64,000 nucleotides of DNA from Labrys wisconsinensis (GCF_030814995.1 NZ_JAUSVX010000006.1:124001-188000), one strand, 5' to 3'; positions 24,869 through 35,320 are shown, counted from the stretch's first letter. Translations and numbers: made by a program. The notes: a model not told the origin generated them from the letters alone.

Positions 24869-27800
24869 TCAGCTCGCCTCGCGGATGCGCTCGGCTTGCT
24901 GCAAGTCCACCGACACGAGCTGGCTGACGCCGCGCTCGGCCATGGTCACGCCGAACAGGCGGTTCATGCGCGCCATGGTGATCGGGTTGTGGGTGATGGT
25001 GACGAAGCGCGTCTCGGTCTGCCGGATCATCTCGTCCAGGAGGTCGCAGAAGCGCTCGACATTGGCATCGTCGAGCGGGGCATCGACCTCGTCGAGCACG
25101 CAGATCGGCGCCGGGTTGGTCAGGAACACCGCGAAGATCAGGGCCATGGCGGTGAGCGCCTGCTCGCCGCCGGAGAGCAGCGACAGGGTCTGCGGCTTCT
25201 TGCCCGGCGGACGCGCCAGCATTTCCAGCCCTGCCTCCAGCGGATCGTCCGATTCGGTGAACTGCAATTCGGCCGTGCCGCCGCCGAACAGCGTGCCGAA
25301 CAGGCGCTGGAAATGGCCGTTGACCACGTCGAACGCCGCCAGCAGCCGCTCGCGGCCCTCGCGGTTGAGGTTGGCGATGGCCTGGCGCAGCCGCTTGATC
25401 GCCTCGACCAGGTCGTCGCGCTCGGCGACGAGCCCGTCGAACTGCGCCTGCACCTCGCGCTGCTCCTCCTCGGCCCTGAGATTCACCGCCCCGAGGCGCT
25501 CGCGGTCGTGCCGCGCGAGGTCGAGCGTCTTCTCCACCTGCTCGCGCGGCGGCAGCGGGTCCTGCGGGGTCAGCCCGGCGATCTTCAGCACCGCGGCGGG
25601 CGCGACGTCGAGCGCCTCCGCGATGGAGCGGACGATGCCGGCCCGGCGGGCGCGCAGCGCCTCCAGCCGTTCCTCGGCGCGGGCCTGGTCCTCGCGGGCC
25701 TTGCCGAGCGCGGCGAGCGCTTCGCGCCCCTGGCGGTCGGCGTCGGCGAGCCGGGTCTCCGCCTCGGCCAGCCGATCGGCCGCGGCCTTGCGTGCCGCCT
25801 CGGCCGCCTCCGCCTCGCCGATCAGGGCGCGGCGCCGGGCGCCGAAGGCGGCGGGCGCGTCCTCCAGCTCCTCGCGCTCGGCCCGGAGCTCCTCCTGGCG
25901 CGCGATGAGCGTGTCGATCTGGGCCGCGCCGCCGCTCTGGCGCCGGCTCCAGGAGCTACGCTCGGCGGCGATGGCGGCGAGGCGCTTGTCGCGCAGGTCG
26001 CGCTCGCGCGCCAGGGACTGCACCGCCGCCCGCGCCTCGCCGGCCTCGGCCCGGCGCTGCGCCACCTCGGCGCGCAGCTCGGCCAGGTGGGCGCCGAGCG
26101 TCGTGGCGTCCGGCAAGGCCTCGAGCCGGGCCTCGGCCTCCTCGCGCGCCGCGGCGGCCTCCTCGGCGCCGGCGACGAGGCGCGCCTTCGCCTCGGTGAT
26201 GGCCGAGAGCCGGGAGGCGACCTGCGCCGCCCGCCGCTCGGCTGCGGCCAACGCCTCGCGGGCCTGATCGGCGGCCCGGCCGGCCATGCGCCAGGCCTCG
26301 CGCCTCGCCCGTTCCTGCTCGCCGGCCTGGCGCAGCGCCGCCTGCGCCGCCTCGGCCGCGGCCCGGGCGGGCTCGACGGCCTCGCGCGCCGCCTGCGCCT
26401 GCTCCTCCAGGTCGGCCAGGCGGTTCTTCTCCACCAGCCTCCGCGCCGCGGCGGAGGGGGCGTTGGCCGCGGCGACGAAGCCGTCCCAGCGCCAGAAATC
26501 GCCCTCGCGGCTGACCAGCCGCTGGCCGGGCCGGAGCAGCGGCGCCAGGCGCGGTCCGTCCGTCCGCGCCACCACGCCGATCTGCGCCAGGCGCCGGTGC
26601 AGCGCCGGCGGCGCCTCGACGAAGTCGATCAGCGGCTCGGCGCCCTCCGGCAGCGGCCCGTCCTCGGCGCCGGCCTCGGCACCGGCCCAGCGAGCCGGGG
26701 CGCGGGCGTCGGCCGGCGCGTCGAGGTCGTCGCCGAGCGCCGCGCCGAGCGCGGTCTCGTAGCCCCGGGCGACGCGGATGGCGTCGGCCACCGGCGGGTA
26801 CTGGGTGCCGCCCGGGGCGAGCAGCAGCTTGGAGAGGGTCCCGACCTCGGTCTCCAGCCGGCTCGCCAGCCGCTCGGCCTCCTGCAGCGGCACCCGCGAG
26901 GCAGCCTCGGCCTCGCGGGCCCGGGCATGCCCGCCTTCAGCGGCGAGGGTGAGGGCCTCGGCCTCCTCCTGGGCCTCCTGCGTCGCCTCGAGCGCGGCGC
27001 CGAGCTCCTCGATCGCGCCCGGCTCGCCGGCCTGGGCGGCCAGCGCCTGGCGCTCGCGTTCGATCTCGGCGATCTGCACCTCGGCGCGGGCCCGGCGCTC
27101 CGCCGCCTCGCGCAGCGAGCGCTCGGCCTGGCCGCGCTGGGCCTGCGCCTCGGCGAGGGCGCCCTGCGCCTCGCCCATGGCGCTCTCGCCGGTGGCGAGC
27201 GCCGCCTCGCCGGCGACGAGCCGCGCCGCTGCCGCCTCGCTCTGGTCGCCGGCGGCATCGGCCTCGCGGGTGAGCTGGGCTTCCTCCTCGTCGAGCCGCT
27301 CCAGCATGACGCCGGCGTCGGCGATCAATGTCTTCTCGCGGCCGATATCGGCCTCGCCCTGGGCGATGCGCCGGTCGAGCTCGGCGAGGCGGTCGGCCGC
27401 GCGCCGCTCCTCCTGGTCGAGCGCCTCCCGCGCCAGGTTCAGGCGCTGCAGCGCCGCCGCCGCGGCCACTTCCTTGTCGCGCAGCGGCTGCAGGTCGTGC
27501 GCGGCGACCGCCGCCAGGCGCGCCGCCTCGGCCTGGGCCCGCGTCCGCTCGGCCACGGTGCGCACGTCGAGGTCGAGCCGCTTCTCCGCCTCGATGATCT
27601 CGCGGCCGGCCTCCTCGAAGGCGATGTGGAACAGCAGCGCCTCGGCCTTGCGGATCTCGGCGGTCAGCACCCGGTAGCGCGCCGCCTGGCGCGACTGGCG
27701 CTTCAGCGCCTCGAGCTGCGCCTCGATCTGGGCCAGCACGTCCTCCAGCCGGGCGAGGTTCTGCTCGGCCGCCTGCAGGCGCAGCTCCGCCTCGTGGCGG

Positions 27801-28327
27801 CGGCTGTGCAGGCCGGAAATGCCGGCGGCCTCCTCCAGGATGCGCCGGCGCGATTGCGGCTTGGCCGCGATCAGCTCGGCGATCTGACCCTGGCGCACCA
27901 GCGCCGGCGAGCGCGCGCCGGTCGAGGCGTCGGCGAAGATCAGCTGCACGTCGCGGGCGCGCACCTCGCGCCCGTTGATGCGGTATTGCGAGCCCTTCTC
28001 GCGCTCGATGCGCCGGGAGATCTCCAGCACGTCCGCATCGTTGAAGGACGCGGGCGCGGTGCGGTCGCTGTTGTCGACGGTCAGCATCACCTCGGCGCTG
28101 TTGCGCCCCGGCCGGCCGCCGGAGCCGGCGAAGATGACGTCGTCCATCTCGGCGGCGCGCAGGTTCTTGTGGCTGCTCTCGCCCATCACCCAGCGCAGCG
28201 CCTCGACCAGGTTGGACTTGCCGCAGCCGTTCGGCCCCACCACGCCGGTGAGGCCGGGCTCGATCAGGAAGTCCGACGGCTCGACGAAGGATTTGAAGCC
28301 GAGAAGCCGAAGCCTGGTCAGTCGCAT
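24869..28327 (-). CDS. smc: Chromosome segregation protein SMC
   Basis: A 1152-residue SMC ATPase that forms the condensin ring with ScpA and ScpB. The N-terminal head has Walker A GPNGCGKSN at residues 31-39 within the family start MRLTRLRLLGFKSF. Two long coiled coils flank a hinge at about 510-640. The C-terminal head has the signature LLSGGEQALTAMALIF near residue 1045 and Walker B PICVLDEVDAPLDDANVERF shortly after. The start ATG at 28327 is preceded not by a ribosome binding site but by the T-tract of a terminator hairpin. The TTG one codon earlier is an alternative start. Confidence 0.96.
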   Translation of the reverse strand: MRLTRLRLLGFKSFVEPSDFLIEPGLTGVVGPNGCGKSNLVEALRWVMGESSHKNLRAAEMDDVIFAGSGGRPGRNSAEVMLTVDNSDRTAPASFNDADVLEISRRIEREKGSQYRINGREVRARDVQLIFADASTGARSPALVRQGQIAELIAAKPQSRRRILEEAAGISGLHSRRHEAELRLQAAEQNLARLEDVLAQIEAQLEALKRQSRQAARYRVLTAEIRKAEALLFHIAFEEAGREIIEAEKRLDLDVRTVAERTRAQAEAARLAAVAAHDLQPLRDKEVAAAAALQRLNLAREALDQEERRAADRLAELDRRIAQGEADIGREKTLIADAGVMLERLDEEEAQLTREADAAGDQSEAAAARLVAGEAALATGESAMGEAQGALAEAQAQRGQAERSLREAAERRARAEVQIAEIERERQALAAQAGEPGAIEELGAALEATQEAQEEAEALTLAAEGGHARAREAEAASRVPLQEAERLASRLETEVGTLSKLLLAPGGTQYPPVADAIRVARGYETALGAALGDDLDAPADARAPARWAGAEAGAEDGPLPEGAEPLIDFVEAPPALHRRLAQIGVVARTDGPRLAPLLRPGQRLVSREGDFWRWDGFVAAANAPSAAARRLVEKNRLADLEEQAQAAREAVEPARAAAEAAQAALRQAGEQERARREAWRMAGRAADQAREALAAAERRAAQVASRLSAITEAKARLVAGAEEAAAAREEAEARLEALPDATTLGAHLAELRAEVAQRRAEAGEARAAVQSLARERDLRDKRLAAIAAERSSWSRRQSGGAAQIDTLIARQEELRAEREELEDAPAAFGARRRALIGEAEAAEAARKAAADRLAEAETRLADADRQGREALAALGKAREDQARAEERLEALRARRAGIVRSIAEALDVAPAAVLKIAGLTPQDPLPPREQVEKTLDLARHDRERLGAVNLRAEEEQREVQAQFDGLVAERDDLVEAIKRLRQAIANLNREGRERLLAAFDVVNGHFQRLFGTLFGGGTAELQFTESDDPLEAGLEMLARPPGKKPQTLSLLSGGEQALTAMALIFAVFLTNPAPICVLDEVDAPLDDANVERFCDLLDEMIRQTETRFVTITHNPITMARMNRLFGVTMAERGVSQLVSVDLQQAERIREAS

Positions 28328-28352
28328 CAAGAAAACCCCGCGGCGCGGGGTT
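28328..28352 (-). terminator. Rho-independent terminator between dsbA-like gene and smc
   Basis: The self-complementary AACCCCGCGCCGCGGGGTT (minus strand, 28352-28334) is followed by TTCTTG and lies 6 bases after the dsbA-like stop. The T-tract ends at the smc start codon, so the hairpin sits where the smc ribosome binding site would be expected. Confidence 0.75.
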
Positions 28353-28358
28353 CGCGCC

Positions 28359-29000
28359 TCAAGACTTCAGAAAGGCCGCGACAGCCTTGTCGAACTCGTC
28401 GACCGAAAGCTCGCCGCTGTACCGCTTGCCGTTGATGAAGAAGGTCGGCGTGCCGTCGATCTTGAACACGTCCTCGGCCCGCTTCTTCACCGCCATCACG
28501 CCATCATAAAGCGTCTGATCCTTCAAGCAGGTGTCGAAGCGTTCCTGTGTAAAACCAGCCTGCTTGGCGATCTGGGTCAGGCCCGGCAGCACCTGCGCCG
28601 CGTCGACGAAGGCCCAGTTGGCCTGCTGGGCGAACAGCACGTCGATCATCGCGTAATATTTGTCGTCGCCGGCGCAGCGCGCCAGCATGAAGCCGGCCGT
28701 GGCGCGCGGGTCGAGCGGAAACTCGCGCAGGGTCCACAGCACCTTGCCGGTGTCGATGTACTTGTCCTTGATGGTCGGGAACACGTCCTTCTCGAACCGG
28801 GCGCAGTGCGGGCAGGTCATCGAGGCATATTCGTAGACCTTGACCGGCGCGTCGGCCTTGCCGAGCGTCATGTCCTTGATCGGCCCGGGCACGGCGAGGT
28901 CGGCGGGGCTGGCATCCTGCGCGTCCTGCGCCAGCGCGGGCAGGGCGGCGAGGGCCGGCGAGGCGGCGAGGGCGGCGAGAAGCGCACGGCGCGAAAACAT
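28359..29000 (-). CDS. DsbA family thiol-disulfide oxidoreductase
   Basis: A 213-residue periplasmic thioredoxin-fold protein. The N-terminus MFSRRALLAALAASPALAALPALAQ is a signal peptide with an RR pair, possibly Tat-type. The active site is CPHC in MTCPHCARF (near residue 63), and the cis-proline loop is GTPTFFING. It belongs to the DsbA/BdbD-like thioredoxin_4 group, which oxidises exported proteins. It lies between dciA and smc as in many Hyphomicrobiales, but here two antitoxin genes intervene on the dciA side. Confidence 0.9.
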   Translation of the reverse strand: MFSRRALLAALAASPALAALPALAQDAQDASPADLAVPGPIKDMTLGKADAPVKVYEYASMTCPHCARFEKDVFPTIKDKYIDTGKVLWTLREFPLDPRATAGFMLARCAGDDKYYAMIDVLFAQQANWAFVDAAQVLPGLTQIAKQAGFTQERFDTCLKDQTLYDGVMAVKKRAEDVFKIDGTPTFFINGKRYSGELSVDEFDKAVAAFLKS

Positions 29001-29156
29001 GAACGGACGTCCTTGGTGGGGGCGGTCTCGAACCGCCGGGTGAGCCTTGCGGTAATCGAGCCCGACGATGATGGCAACAGGCGGGCCATAGCACGGAGCG
29101 GCGCCGCCCGGCAGGGGCCTGCCGGCGCCCACGCGAAAGTGAACGAGCGGCGCCTT

Positions 29157-29396
29157 TCAGCCGGGCGCGTCGGAGCGCTCCCGCCGCATCGCGTCGAGGT
29201 CGCCCTCCCAGCCGAGGCCGGCCACGGTCGCGATCGCCTGCCGCTGCCGGTGACGGCCGATGAGGCGGCGCCCCGCGTCCTCGATGACAGCCGCCGGCGT
29301 GGCCAGGCCGGTCAGCGCCATCGCTTCCCTGAGTAAAGGTTCGTCGATCCCGATGGTGGTGCGCGTTGTCCGCCTCCCGCGTTCCGTCCGGCTCAC
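29157..29396 (-). CDS. VapB-type antitoxin without toxin
   Basis: A 79-residue protein that matches the VapB antitoxin family (PF09957). It has the ribbon RTTIGIDEPLLREAMALTGL, the helix TPAAVIEDAGRRLI and the typical end GLGWEGDLDAMRRER, which normally wraps a VapC toxin. No PIN toxin gene follows: the next gene downstream is the dsbA-like gene, after 156 non-coding bases. It starts in an ATGA overlap with the ParD-like gene. It may regulate in trans, neutralise a distant toxin or be a relic. Confidence 0.78.
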   Translation of the reverse strand: MSRTERGRRTTRTTIGIDEPLLREAMALTGLATPAAVIEDAGRRLIGRHRQRQAIATVAGLGWEGDLDAMRRERSDAPG

Positions 29397-29623
29397 GGGG
29401 CCTCAGCCTGTGCGTCCAGCATCGCTCCAATCTCCTCGTCACTGAAGCGTCCGCCCTCCGCAATGGATGCGTCGATCGTCCGGCGCAGGGCTTCCAGCTT
29501 CTCCTCGCGTTCCCGGACCAGGCGCAGAGCTTCGCAGACCACCTCGCTCGCAGAGCGATATCGACCGCTGGCGACGAGCGAGGTGATGAAGTCCTTCCAG
29601 TGCTCCTCGAGCGCGATGTTCAT
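29393..29623 (-). CDS. ParD/CopG-type antitoxin without toxin
   Basis: A 76-residue ParD-like antitoxin. The ribbon-helix-helix segment is LEEHWKDFITSLVASGRYRSASEVVCEALRLV, and the rest is the acidic tail that normally binds ParE. No ParE follows: its stop overlaps the start of a VapB-like gene instead. It begins in an ATGA overlap with the stop of dciA, so expression probably depends on the dciA promoter. Both neighbours fit so tightly that the arrangement is not simple read-through of a broken locus. Confidence 0.82.
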   Translation of the reverse strand: MNIALEEHWKDFITSLVASGRYRSASEVVCEALRLVREREEKLEALRRTIDASIAEGGRFSDEEIGAMLDAQAEAP

Positions 29624-30126
29624 GACATCTTTGCCTTCCCGCCCAGCACGCCGCGCCCCAGCCGCTCCAGCGCTGCCCTGAGCCCCTCGTCCTCGACGCC
29701 GGCGATGCGCGTGGCCAGCGCCCGCTCGCCGGCGGCGTCGAGCGGCCGCGGGCGTGGCGGCACCCTGGGGCTCGGCGCCTCGACCGGGCCCTGGCGCAGC
29801 CTGAGCTTGCCGATGCAGCGCCAGCCGAACACCGCGTTGACCCGCTCGACGAGCTGGGTCGCCGACATCTCCACCTCCAGGGCAAAGGCGCTCTCCACCT
29901 TCAGGACCAGCGTCGCCGGCTGGGGCGCCGCCTCCGGCAGGGCGGCCTTGGGGCGCGGCGGCCAGAGCACGCGCACCGGCATGGAATGGGCCGCCAGCCG
30001 CTCGCCGGCGATCTCCCGCCAGCGGGTGAGGATGTCGGCGGCGGCGAAGCCCTGCGCCTTCAGTGCGTCGGCGATGGCCGGCCGCACCAGCTCGGCGAGG
30101 GGACGCGCCGTGCGGGGCTTGTTCAT
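29620..30126 (-). CDS. dciA: DUF721 protein, DciA-like helicase loader candidate
   Basis: A 168-residue protein of the DUF721 family, whose members include DciA, the ancestral bacterial loader of the replicative helicase DnaB. The KH-like domain is at the N-terminus (RPAIADALKAQGFAAADILTRWREIAG, then LVLKVESAFALEVEMSATQLVERVNAVFG). The C-terminal third is proline- and arginine-rich. The ATG at 30126 starts the conserved part. It is divergent from mutY with 27 bases between start codons, so the two promoters overlap. Assignment as DciA is by family, not by test. Confidence 0.8.
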   Translation of the reverse strand: MNKPRTARPLAELVRPAIADALKAQGFAAADILTRWREIAGERLAAHSMPVRVLWPPRPKAALPEAAPQPATLVLKVESAFALEVEMSATQLVERVNAVFGWRCIGKLRLRQGPVEAPSPRVPPRPRPLDAAGERALATRIAGVEDEGLRAALERLGRGVLGGKAKMS

Positions 30127-30153
30127 GCCGGATGTCCTGTGGGATGAGGGTCC

Positions 30154-31224
30154 ATGCTTCATAAGCCAGATGTCCCGGTCATGCGAGTCGCGGCGGACGA
30201 CCTCCTGGTCTGGTACGACCGGCATCGCCGGCGCCTGCCCTGGCGGGCGGCGCCGGGCGAAACGCCCGATCCCTACCGCGTCTGGCTGTCGGAGATCATG
30301 CTGCAGCAGACCACGGTCCGGGCGGTCGGCCCTTATTTCGAGGCGTTCGTCGCGCGCTGGCCGACCGTCGCGGCGCTGGCTGCCGCCGACGGCGAGGACA
30401 TCCTCAAGGCCTGGGCGGGCCTGGGCTATTATTCCAGGGCCCGCAACCTGATCGCCTGCGCCCGCGCCGTGGCCGGGCGGCCGGGCGGCCGCTTCCCCGA
30501 CACGGAGGAGGGGCTGCGCGCCCTGCCAGGGGTCGGCGCCTACACGGCGGCGGCCATCGCCGCCATCGCCTTCGGCCGCCGTGCCGCGGTGGTCGACGGC
30601 AATATCGAGCGGGTGATCACCCGCCTCCATGCCCTGGAGACGCCGCTGCCCGCGGCCAAGCCGGAGATTCGCCGGCTGGTCGACGCCATCACGCCGGCGG
30701 ACCGCCCCGGCGACTTCGCCCAGGCGATGATGGATCTCGGCGCCAGCCTGTGCACGCCCAAGCGCCCGGCCTGCGGCCTCTGCCCGTGGATGAAGCCCTG
30801 CGCCGCGCGCCTCGCGGGCACGCAGGAGACCTTCCCGCGCAAGATGCCGAAGGCGGTGCGCCCGCTCCGGCGCGGCGCCGCCTTCTGGCTCGTCCGGCCG
30901 GACGGCTATGTCCTGGTGCGCAAGCGCCCCGACAAGGGCCTGCTCGGCGGCATGACCGAGATTCCCTCCAGCCCCTGGACCGAGGATTTCGACATGGCGC
31001 GGGCCACGGACCATGCGCCGCTGCGGGGGATGCGCTGGCGCAGGCTGCCGGGCGAGGCGCGCCACGGCTTCACCCATTTCGAGCTCGTCGTCACCGTGTT
31101 CGCCGCCGACGCGCTGACCACCACCAAGGCGCCGGAGGGCTGCCGCTGGGTGCGCCTCGCCGAGCTCGACGGCGAGGCCCTGCCGACGGCGATGCGCAAG
31201 ATCGCCGCGGTGGCGCGGGGCTGA
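30154..31224 (+). CDS. mutY: A/G-specific adenine glycosylase MutY
   Basis: A 356-residue DNA repair glycosylase that removes adenine mispaired with 8-oxoguanine. The helix-hairpin-helix is LPGVGAYTAAAIAAIAFG with the catalytic aspartate in VVDGNIERV. The iron-sulfur cluster ligands follow the C-x6-C-x2-C-x5-C pattern in LCTPKRPACGLCPWMKPC. The C-terminal NUDIX-like domain (about 240-356) recognises 8-oxoguanine. An alternative start is ATG 30181. It ends 3 bases before the stop of the convergent ccrM gene. Confidence 0.95.
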   Translation: MLHKPDVPVMRVAADDLLVWYDRHRRRLPWRAAPGETPDPYRVWLSEIMLQQTTVRAVGPYFEAFVARWPTVAALAAADGEDILKAWAGLGYYSRARNLIACARAVAGRPGGRFPDTEEGLRALPGVGAYTAAAIAAIAFGRRAAVVDGNIERVITRLHALETPLPAAKPEIRRLVDAITPADRPGDFAQAMMDLGASLCTPKRPACGLCPWMKPCAARLAGTQETFPRKMPKAVRPLRRGAAFWLVRPDGYVLVRKRPDKGLLGGMTEIPSSPWTEDFDMARATDHAPLRGMRWRRLPGEARHGFTHFELVVTVFAADALTTTKAPEGCRWVRLAELDGEALPTAMRKIAAVARG

Positions 31225-31227
31225 CGC

Positions 31228-32446
<1,219 letters not shown>

Positions 32447-32549
32447 GACCGCGGCTTGGTAAAGGCCGGGTTGCCGCCGCTCGGAAAATGGCGTGCCGCT
32501 TCGGGACGGCGGGACGAGAAGGGGAACGCGAAAGCTTTCCTTCGCCCGG

Positions 32550-33143
32550 TCAGCCCGCCCGCATCGTCTTGAGGAGGCCGAAGGAGAAGCGGTGATGCAC
32601 GCAGGGCCCGTGCGCCGTGATCGCCGCCCGGTGCTCGGCCGTGCCGTAGCCCATGTGGCGCTCGAAGCCGTAGACCGGGAACTCGGCGGCCAGGCGCGTC
32701 ATCAGCCGGTCGCGCGTCACCTTGGCGACGATCGAGGCGGCCGAGATCGCCGCCACCAGCGCGTCGCCGTCGACGATGGCGCGGCCGGGGCAGGGCAGGC
32801 CGGGCGGCACGTCCTTGCCGTCGATCTCGGCGCGGGCCGGGCGGTGGGCGAGGCCCTGCACGGCCCGCCGCATGGCGTCGAGCGTGGCGGCACGGATGTT
32901 GATGCGGTCGATCGTCGCCGGCCCGGCCATGGCGATGGAGACGGCCACCGCCTCGCGCATGATCGTCTCGAACAGCGTCTCGCGCACGGCGGCGCTGAGC
33001 GCCTTGGAATCGTCGAGCCCGGCGGGAATGCGCTCGGGATCGAGAATCACCGCCGCTGCCGCCACCGGACCGGCCAGCGGGCCGCGTCCGGCTTCGTCGA
33101 CGCCCGCGACCAGCTCCGCCGGGTTCCACCGCTCGTTGGCCAT
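32550..33143 (-). CDS. rnhB: Ribonuclease HII
   Basis: A 197-residue RNase HII that removes RNA, including single ribonucleotides, from DNA hybrids. The first acidic pair is in [15 protein letters not shown], the third aspartate in LDDSKALS, and later ones in [23 protein letters not shown]. The protein begins a few residues before the core, the usual short form. It lies upstream of ccrM in the same direction, with 146 bases between. Confidence 0.95.
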   Translation of the reverse strand: MANERWNPAELVAGVDEAGRGPLAGPVAAAAVILDPERIPAGLDDSKALSAAVRETLFETIMREAVAVSIAMAGPATIDRINIRAATLDAMRRAVQGLAHRPARAEIDGKDVPPGLPCPGRAIVDGDALVAAISAASIVAKVTRDRLMTRLAAEFPVYGFERHMGYGTAEHRAAITAHGPCVHHRFSFGLLKTMRAG

Positions 33144-33469
33144 CTCGCGCCTGCCTCTTCACGCTCCGTCGTGGACTCGCGCCGTAGATGCGCTAGTTTC
33201 GTAAAACTGTCTCGGTCTTTCCGGAGGCTGTTCACAAGTTCGGCGGCCGGGACCGGCGAAGCCGCTGGCGTTCCGACCGCCCGCTGCGGCTGGTTTCGAG
33301 GCCCGGCATGCGGTGCTCCGCCGGGCGGAGGGCAGGCATGCCGGGACATCGCAGAGAGTCTCGAAGTCCGCCAGGCGAGCCGGACCGGCCGGCTCGCCGC
33401 GGCAAGCAGGTCCTTGGCCGGCCCGTGGCGCAGACCGCGGCCGTGCTCCACGGCGAGAGGGAGAAGACG
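33144..33469. other. Divergent promoter region between rnhB and a membrane protein gene
   Basis: These 326 bases hold no gene I can support. Open frames running through it on the plus strand join the downstream gene but translate to arginine-, glycine- and proline-rich sequence, with a better start at 33470. A GANTC site (GACTC) lies at 33174-33178. Confidence 0.4.
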
Positions 33470-33997
33470 ATGGACGCAACCGATGCCGAAGAACCCGCCC
33501 GTTCCGCGGCGCCTCCAGCCGTGCCGCAGCCAGCTGCGCCGCCTGCGGGCCAGGCGCTCGAAGGCCTGGCCGTGCTGCGCGACACCATCTTCGACAAGCT
33601 GGTGACCGGCGAGAACGACGTGGTCGGCCTGCTCGCCTATTCCCTGTCGATGCAGACCAAGCGCGAATGGCTCGCCGCCTTCCATGGCGAGACCGGCCGC
33701 GAGCCGACGGTGGCTGAGATGGCGGCCTACGACATCGGCGAGCGGATCGACCGGCGCCTCGCGACCTATCGCAAGCTCGCCGAGCACGCCCTGTCCGGCA
33801 ATTCCTTCTGGGCCTCGGCGGCGATGACGCCGGTGAGCGAGTTCTCCGGCCCTCCGGCCCCCGAGACAGCGCCGCCTGCCGCCAAGCCGGTGCCGCCGCG
33901 CCGGTTCGGCACGGGCAATGCCCTGGTCCTTGCCTGCGGCGTCTTCGTGCTGCTGGTCGTTGCCGCCTTCGCCGCACGCCATTATATCGGCGTGTAG
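33470..33997 (+). CDS. Hypothetical single-span membrane protein
   Basis: A 175-residue protein. The N-terminal 30 residues are proline/alanine-rich. A predicted helical cytosolic part follows (LEGLAVLRDTIFDKLVTGENDVVGLLAYSLSMQTKREWLAAF...), and one hydrophobic span ends the protein (NALVLACGVFVLLVVAAFAARHY), so it should be tail-anchored. The start ATG at 33470 has GAGAGGGAG upstream. I do not know a named family; proteins of this layout are common and uncharacterised in Hyphomicrobiales. Confidence 0.72.
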   Translation: MDATDAEEPARSAAPPAVPQPAAPPAGQALEGLAVLRDTIFDKLVTGENDVVGLLAYSLSMQTKREWLAAFHGETGREPTVAEMAAYDIGERIDRRLATYRKLAEHALSGNSFWASAAMTPVSEFSGPPAPETAPPAAKPVPPRRFGTGNALVLACGVFVLLVVAAFAARHYIGV

Positions 33998-34043
33998 GCA
34001 TCGTCCGCATCGGCCTGCGCCGGCGGCACCGGCCGGCGCAGGC

Positions 34044-35174
34044 TCACAGCAGCGCCAGCTGCTCGCCGATCCGCGCCGGCCGCTGGAACAGGTCGGTCCG
34101 CAGCTTCAGCTTGCCGGTGTTGAACCCGAGCCGCGCCGCGGCAAGCTCGAACCGGCGCCCGACCACCCAGGCATAGGGCCCGATGCCGGTCTGGCGCAGG
34201 CCGAAGCGCGAATCATAGTCCTTGCCGCCGCGGGTCGAGCGCACCAGCGAGAATACGTGCTCCAGCGCGTCGGGCCGGTGCTCGGCCAGCCATTGGCGGA
34301 AGAGGTCGCTGATCTCCAGCGGCAGGCGCAGCAGGACATAGCCGGCCTCGCGGGCCCCGGCCTGGCGCGCCGCCTCCAGGATGCGCTCGATCTCCATGTC
34401 GTTGATCGCCGGGATGATCGGCGCCACCAGCACCGTGACCGGGATGCCGGCCTCGGCGAGCTGGCGCACCGCATCGAGCCGCCGGCGCGGCGTGGCGGCA
34501 CGCGGCTCCATGGCCCGGGCGAGCTTGGGATCGAGCGTCGTCACCGACAGGGCGACTTTCACCAACCCACGCGCGGCCATGCGCGCCAGGATGTCGATGT
34601 CGCGCGTCACCAGCGCCGACTTGGTCACCAGGCCGAGCGGGTGGCCGGTGCGCTCCAGCACCTCCAGCACCGAGCGGGTGATCCGCCGCTGCCGCTCGAT
34701 CGGCTGATAGGGGTCGGTGTTGGTGCCCATGGCGATGGTGCGGGGCTCGTAGCCCTTGGCCGCCAGCTCCCGCTCCAGCAGCGCGGCGGCGTCGGGCTTG
34801 GCGAACAGCCTGGTCTCGAAATCGAGCCCGGGTGACAGGCCCATATAGGCATGGGTCGGGCGGGCGAAGCAGTAGATGCAGCCGTGCTCGCAGCCGCGAT
34901 AGGGATTGATCGAACGGTCGAAGGACAGGTCCGGCGAATCGTTGGTGGTGATGATCTTGCGGGCGCGCTCCTCCGTCACCTCGGTCTTCAGCGGCGGCAG
35001 CTCCTCGCTCGAGCCCCAGCCGTCGTCCTCGACGAAGCGCGCCAGGTTCTCGTAGCGGCCGCTCAGATTGGAGACCGCGCCGCGTCCTCGCCGGCGGTCG
35101 ATGTCGATGATGGTGGAGGCGCCGTCCCGCCGCGGGAAGGCTGCCCTCTCGTCGCGCTGGGCCGCGGCCGCCAT
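34044..35174 (-). CDS. PA0069 family radical SAM protein
   Basis: A 376-residue radical SAM enzyme related to spore photoproduct lyase-like proteins. The cluster motif CxxxCxxC is present as CEHGCIYC near residue 96, preceded by SFDRSINPYRG. The block IAMGTNTDPYQPIERQRRITRSVLEVL is typical of the PA0069 group. The function of the family is unknown. The ATG at 35174 has a GGAG site (CAGGAGACTTCC) and starts before the RRRGRGAVSNLSGRY block shared by the group. Confidence 0.88.
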   Translation of the reverse strand: MAAAAQRDERAAFPRRDGASTIIDIDRRRGRGAVSNLSGRYENLARFVEDDGWGSSEELPPLKTEVTEERARKIITTNDSPDLSFDRSINPYRGCEHGCIYCFARPTHAYMGLSPGLDFETRLFAKPDAAALLERELAAKGYEPRTIAMGTNTDPYQPIERQRRITRSVLEVLERTGHPLGLVTKSALVTRDIDILARMAARGLVKVALSVTTLDPKLARAMEPRAATPRRRLDAVRQLAEAGIPVTVLVAPIIPAINDMEIERILEAARQAGAREAGYVLLRLPLEISDLFRQWLAEHRPDALEHVFSLVRSTRGGKDYDSRFGLRQTGIGPYAWVVGRRFELAAARLGFNTGKLKLRTDLFQRPARIGEQLALL

Positions 35175-35320
35175 GGAAGTCTCCTGGTGATTCGTTGAGG
35201 TTCGAATCGATAGGAACATAAAGAGAACAAAAGAACAAGACGGGAACATGTCCGCGCGGTGGTGCTGACAAGCCCGTCGATCGGCGTTATGTGCGGAACA
35301 GCCTTCTCATGAGGCGGCAA

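Noticed and set aside
24833-28435. A 1200-codon open frame on the plus strand opposite smc, and similar long frames opposite ypfJ, DUF2339 and other genes
   Set aside because: High GC content keeps antisense frames open. The translations are repetitive in Arg, Gly and Ala and match no family, while the opposite strand encodes recognisable proteins.
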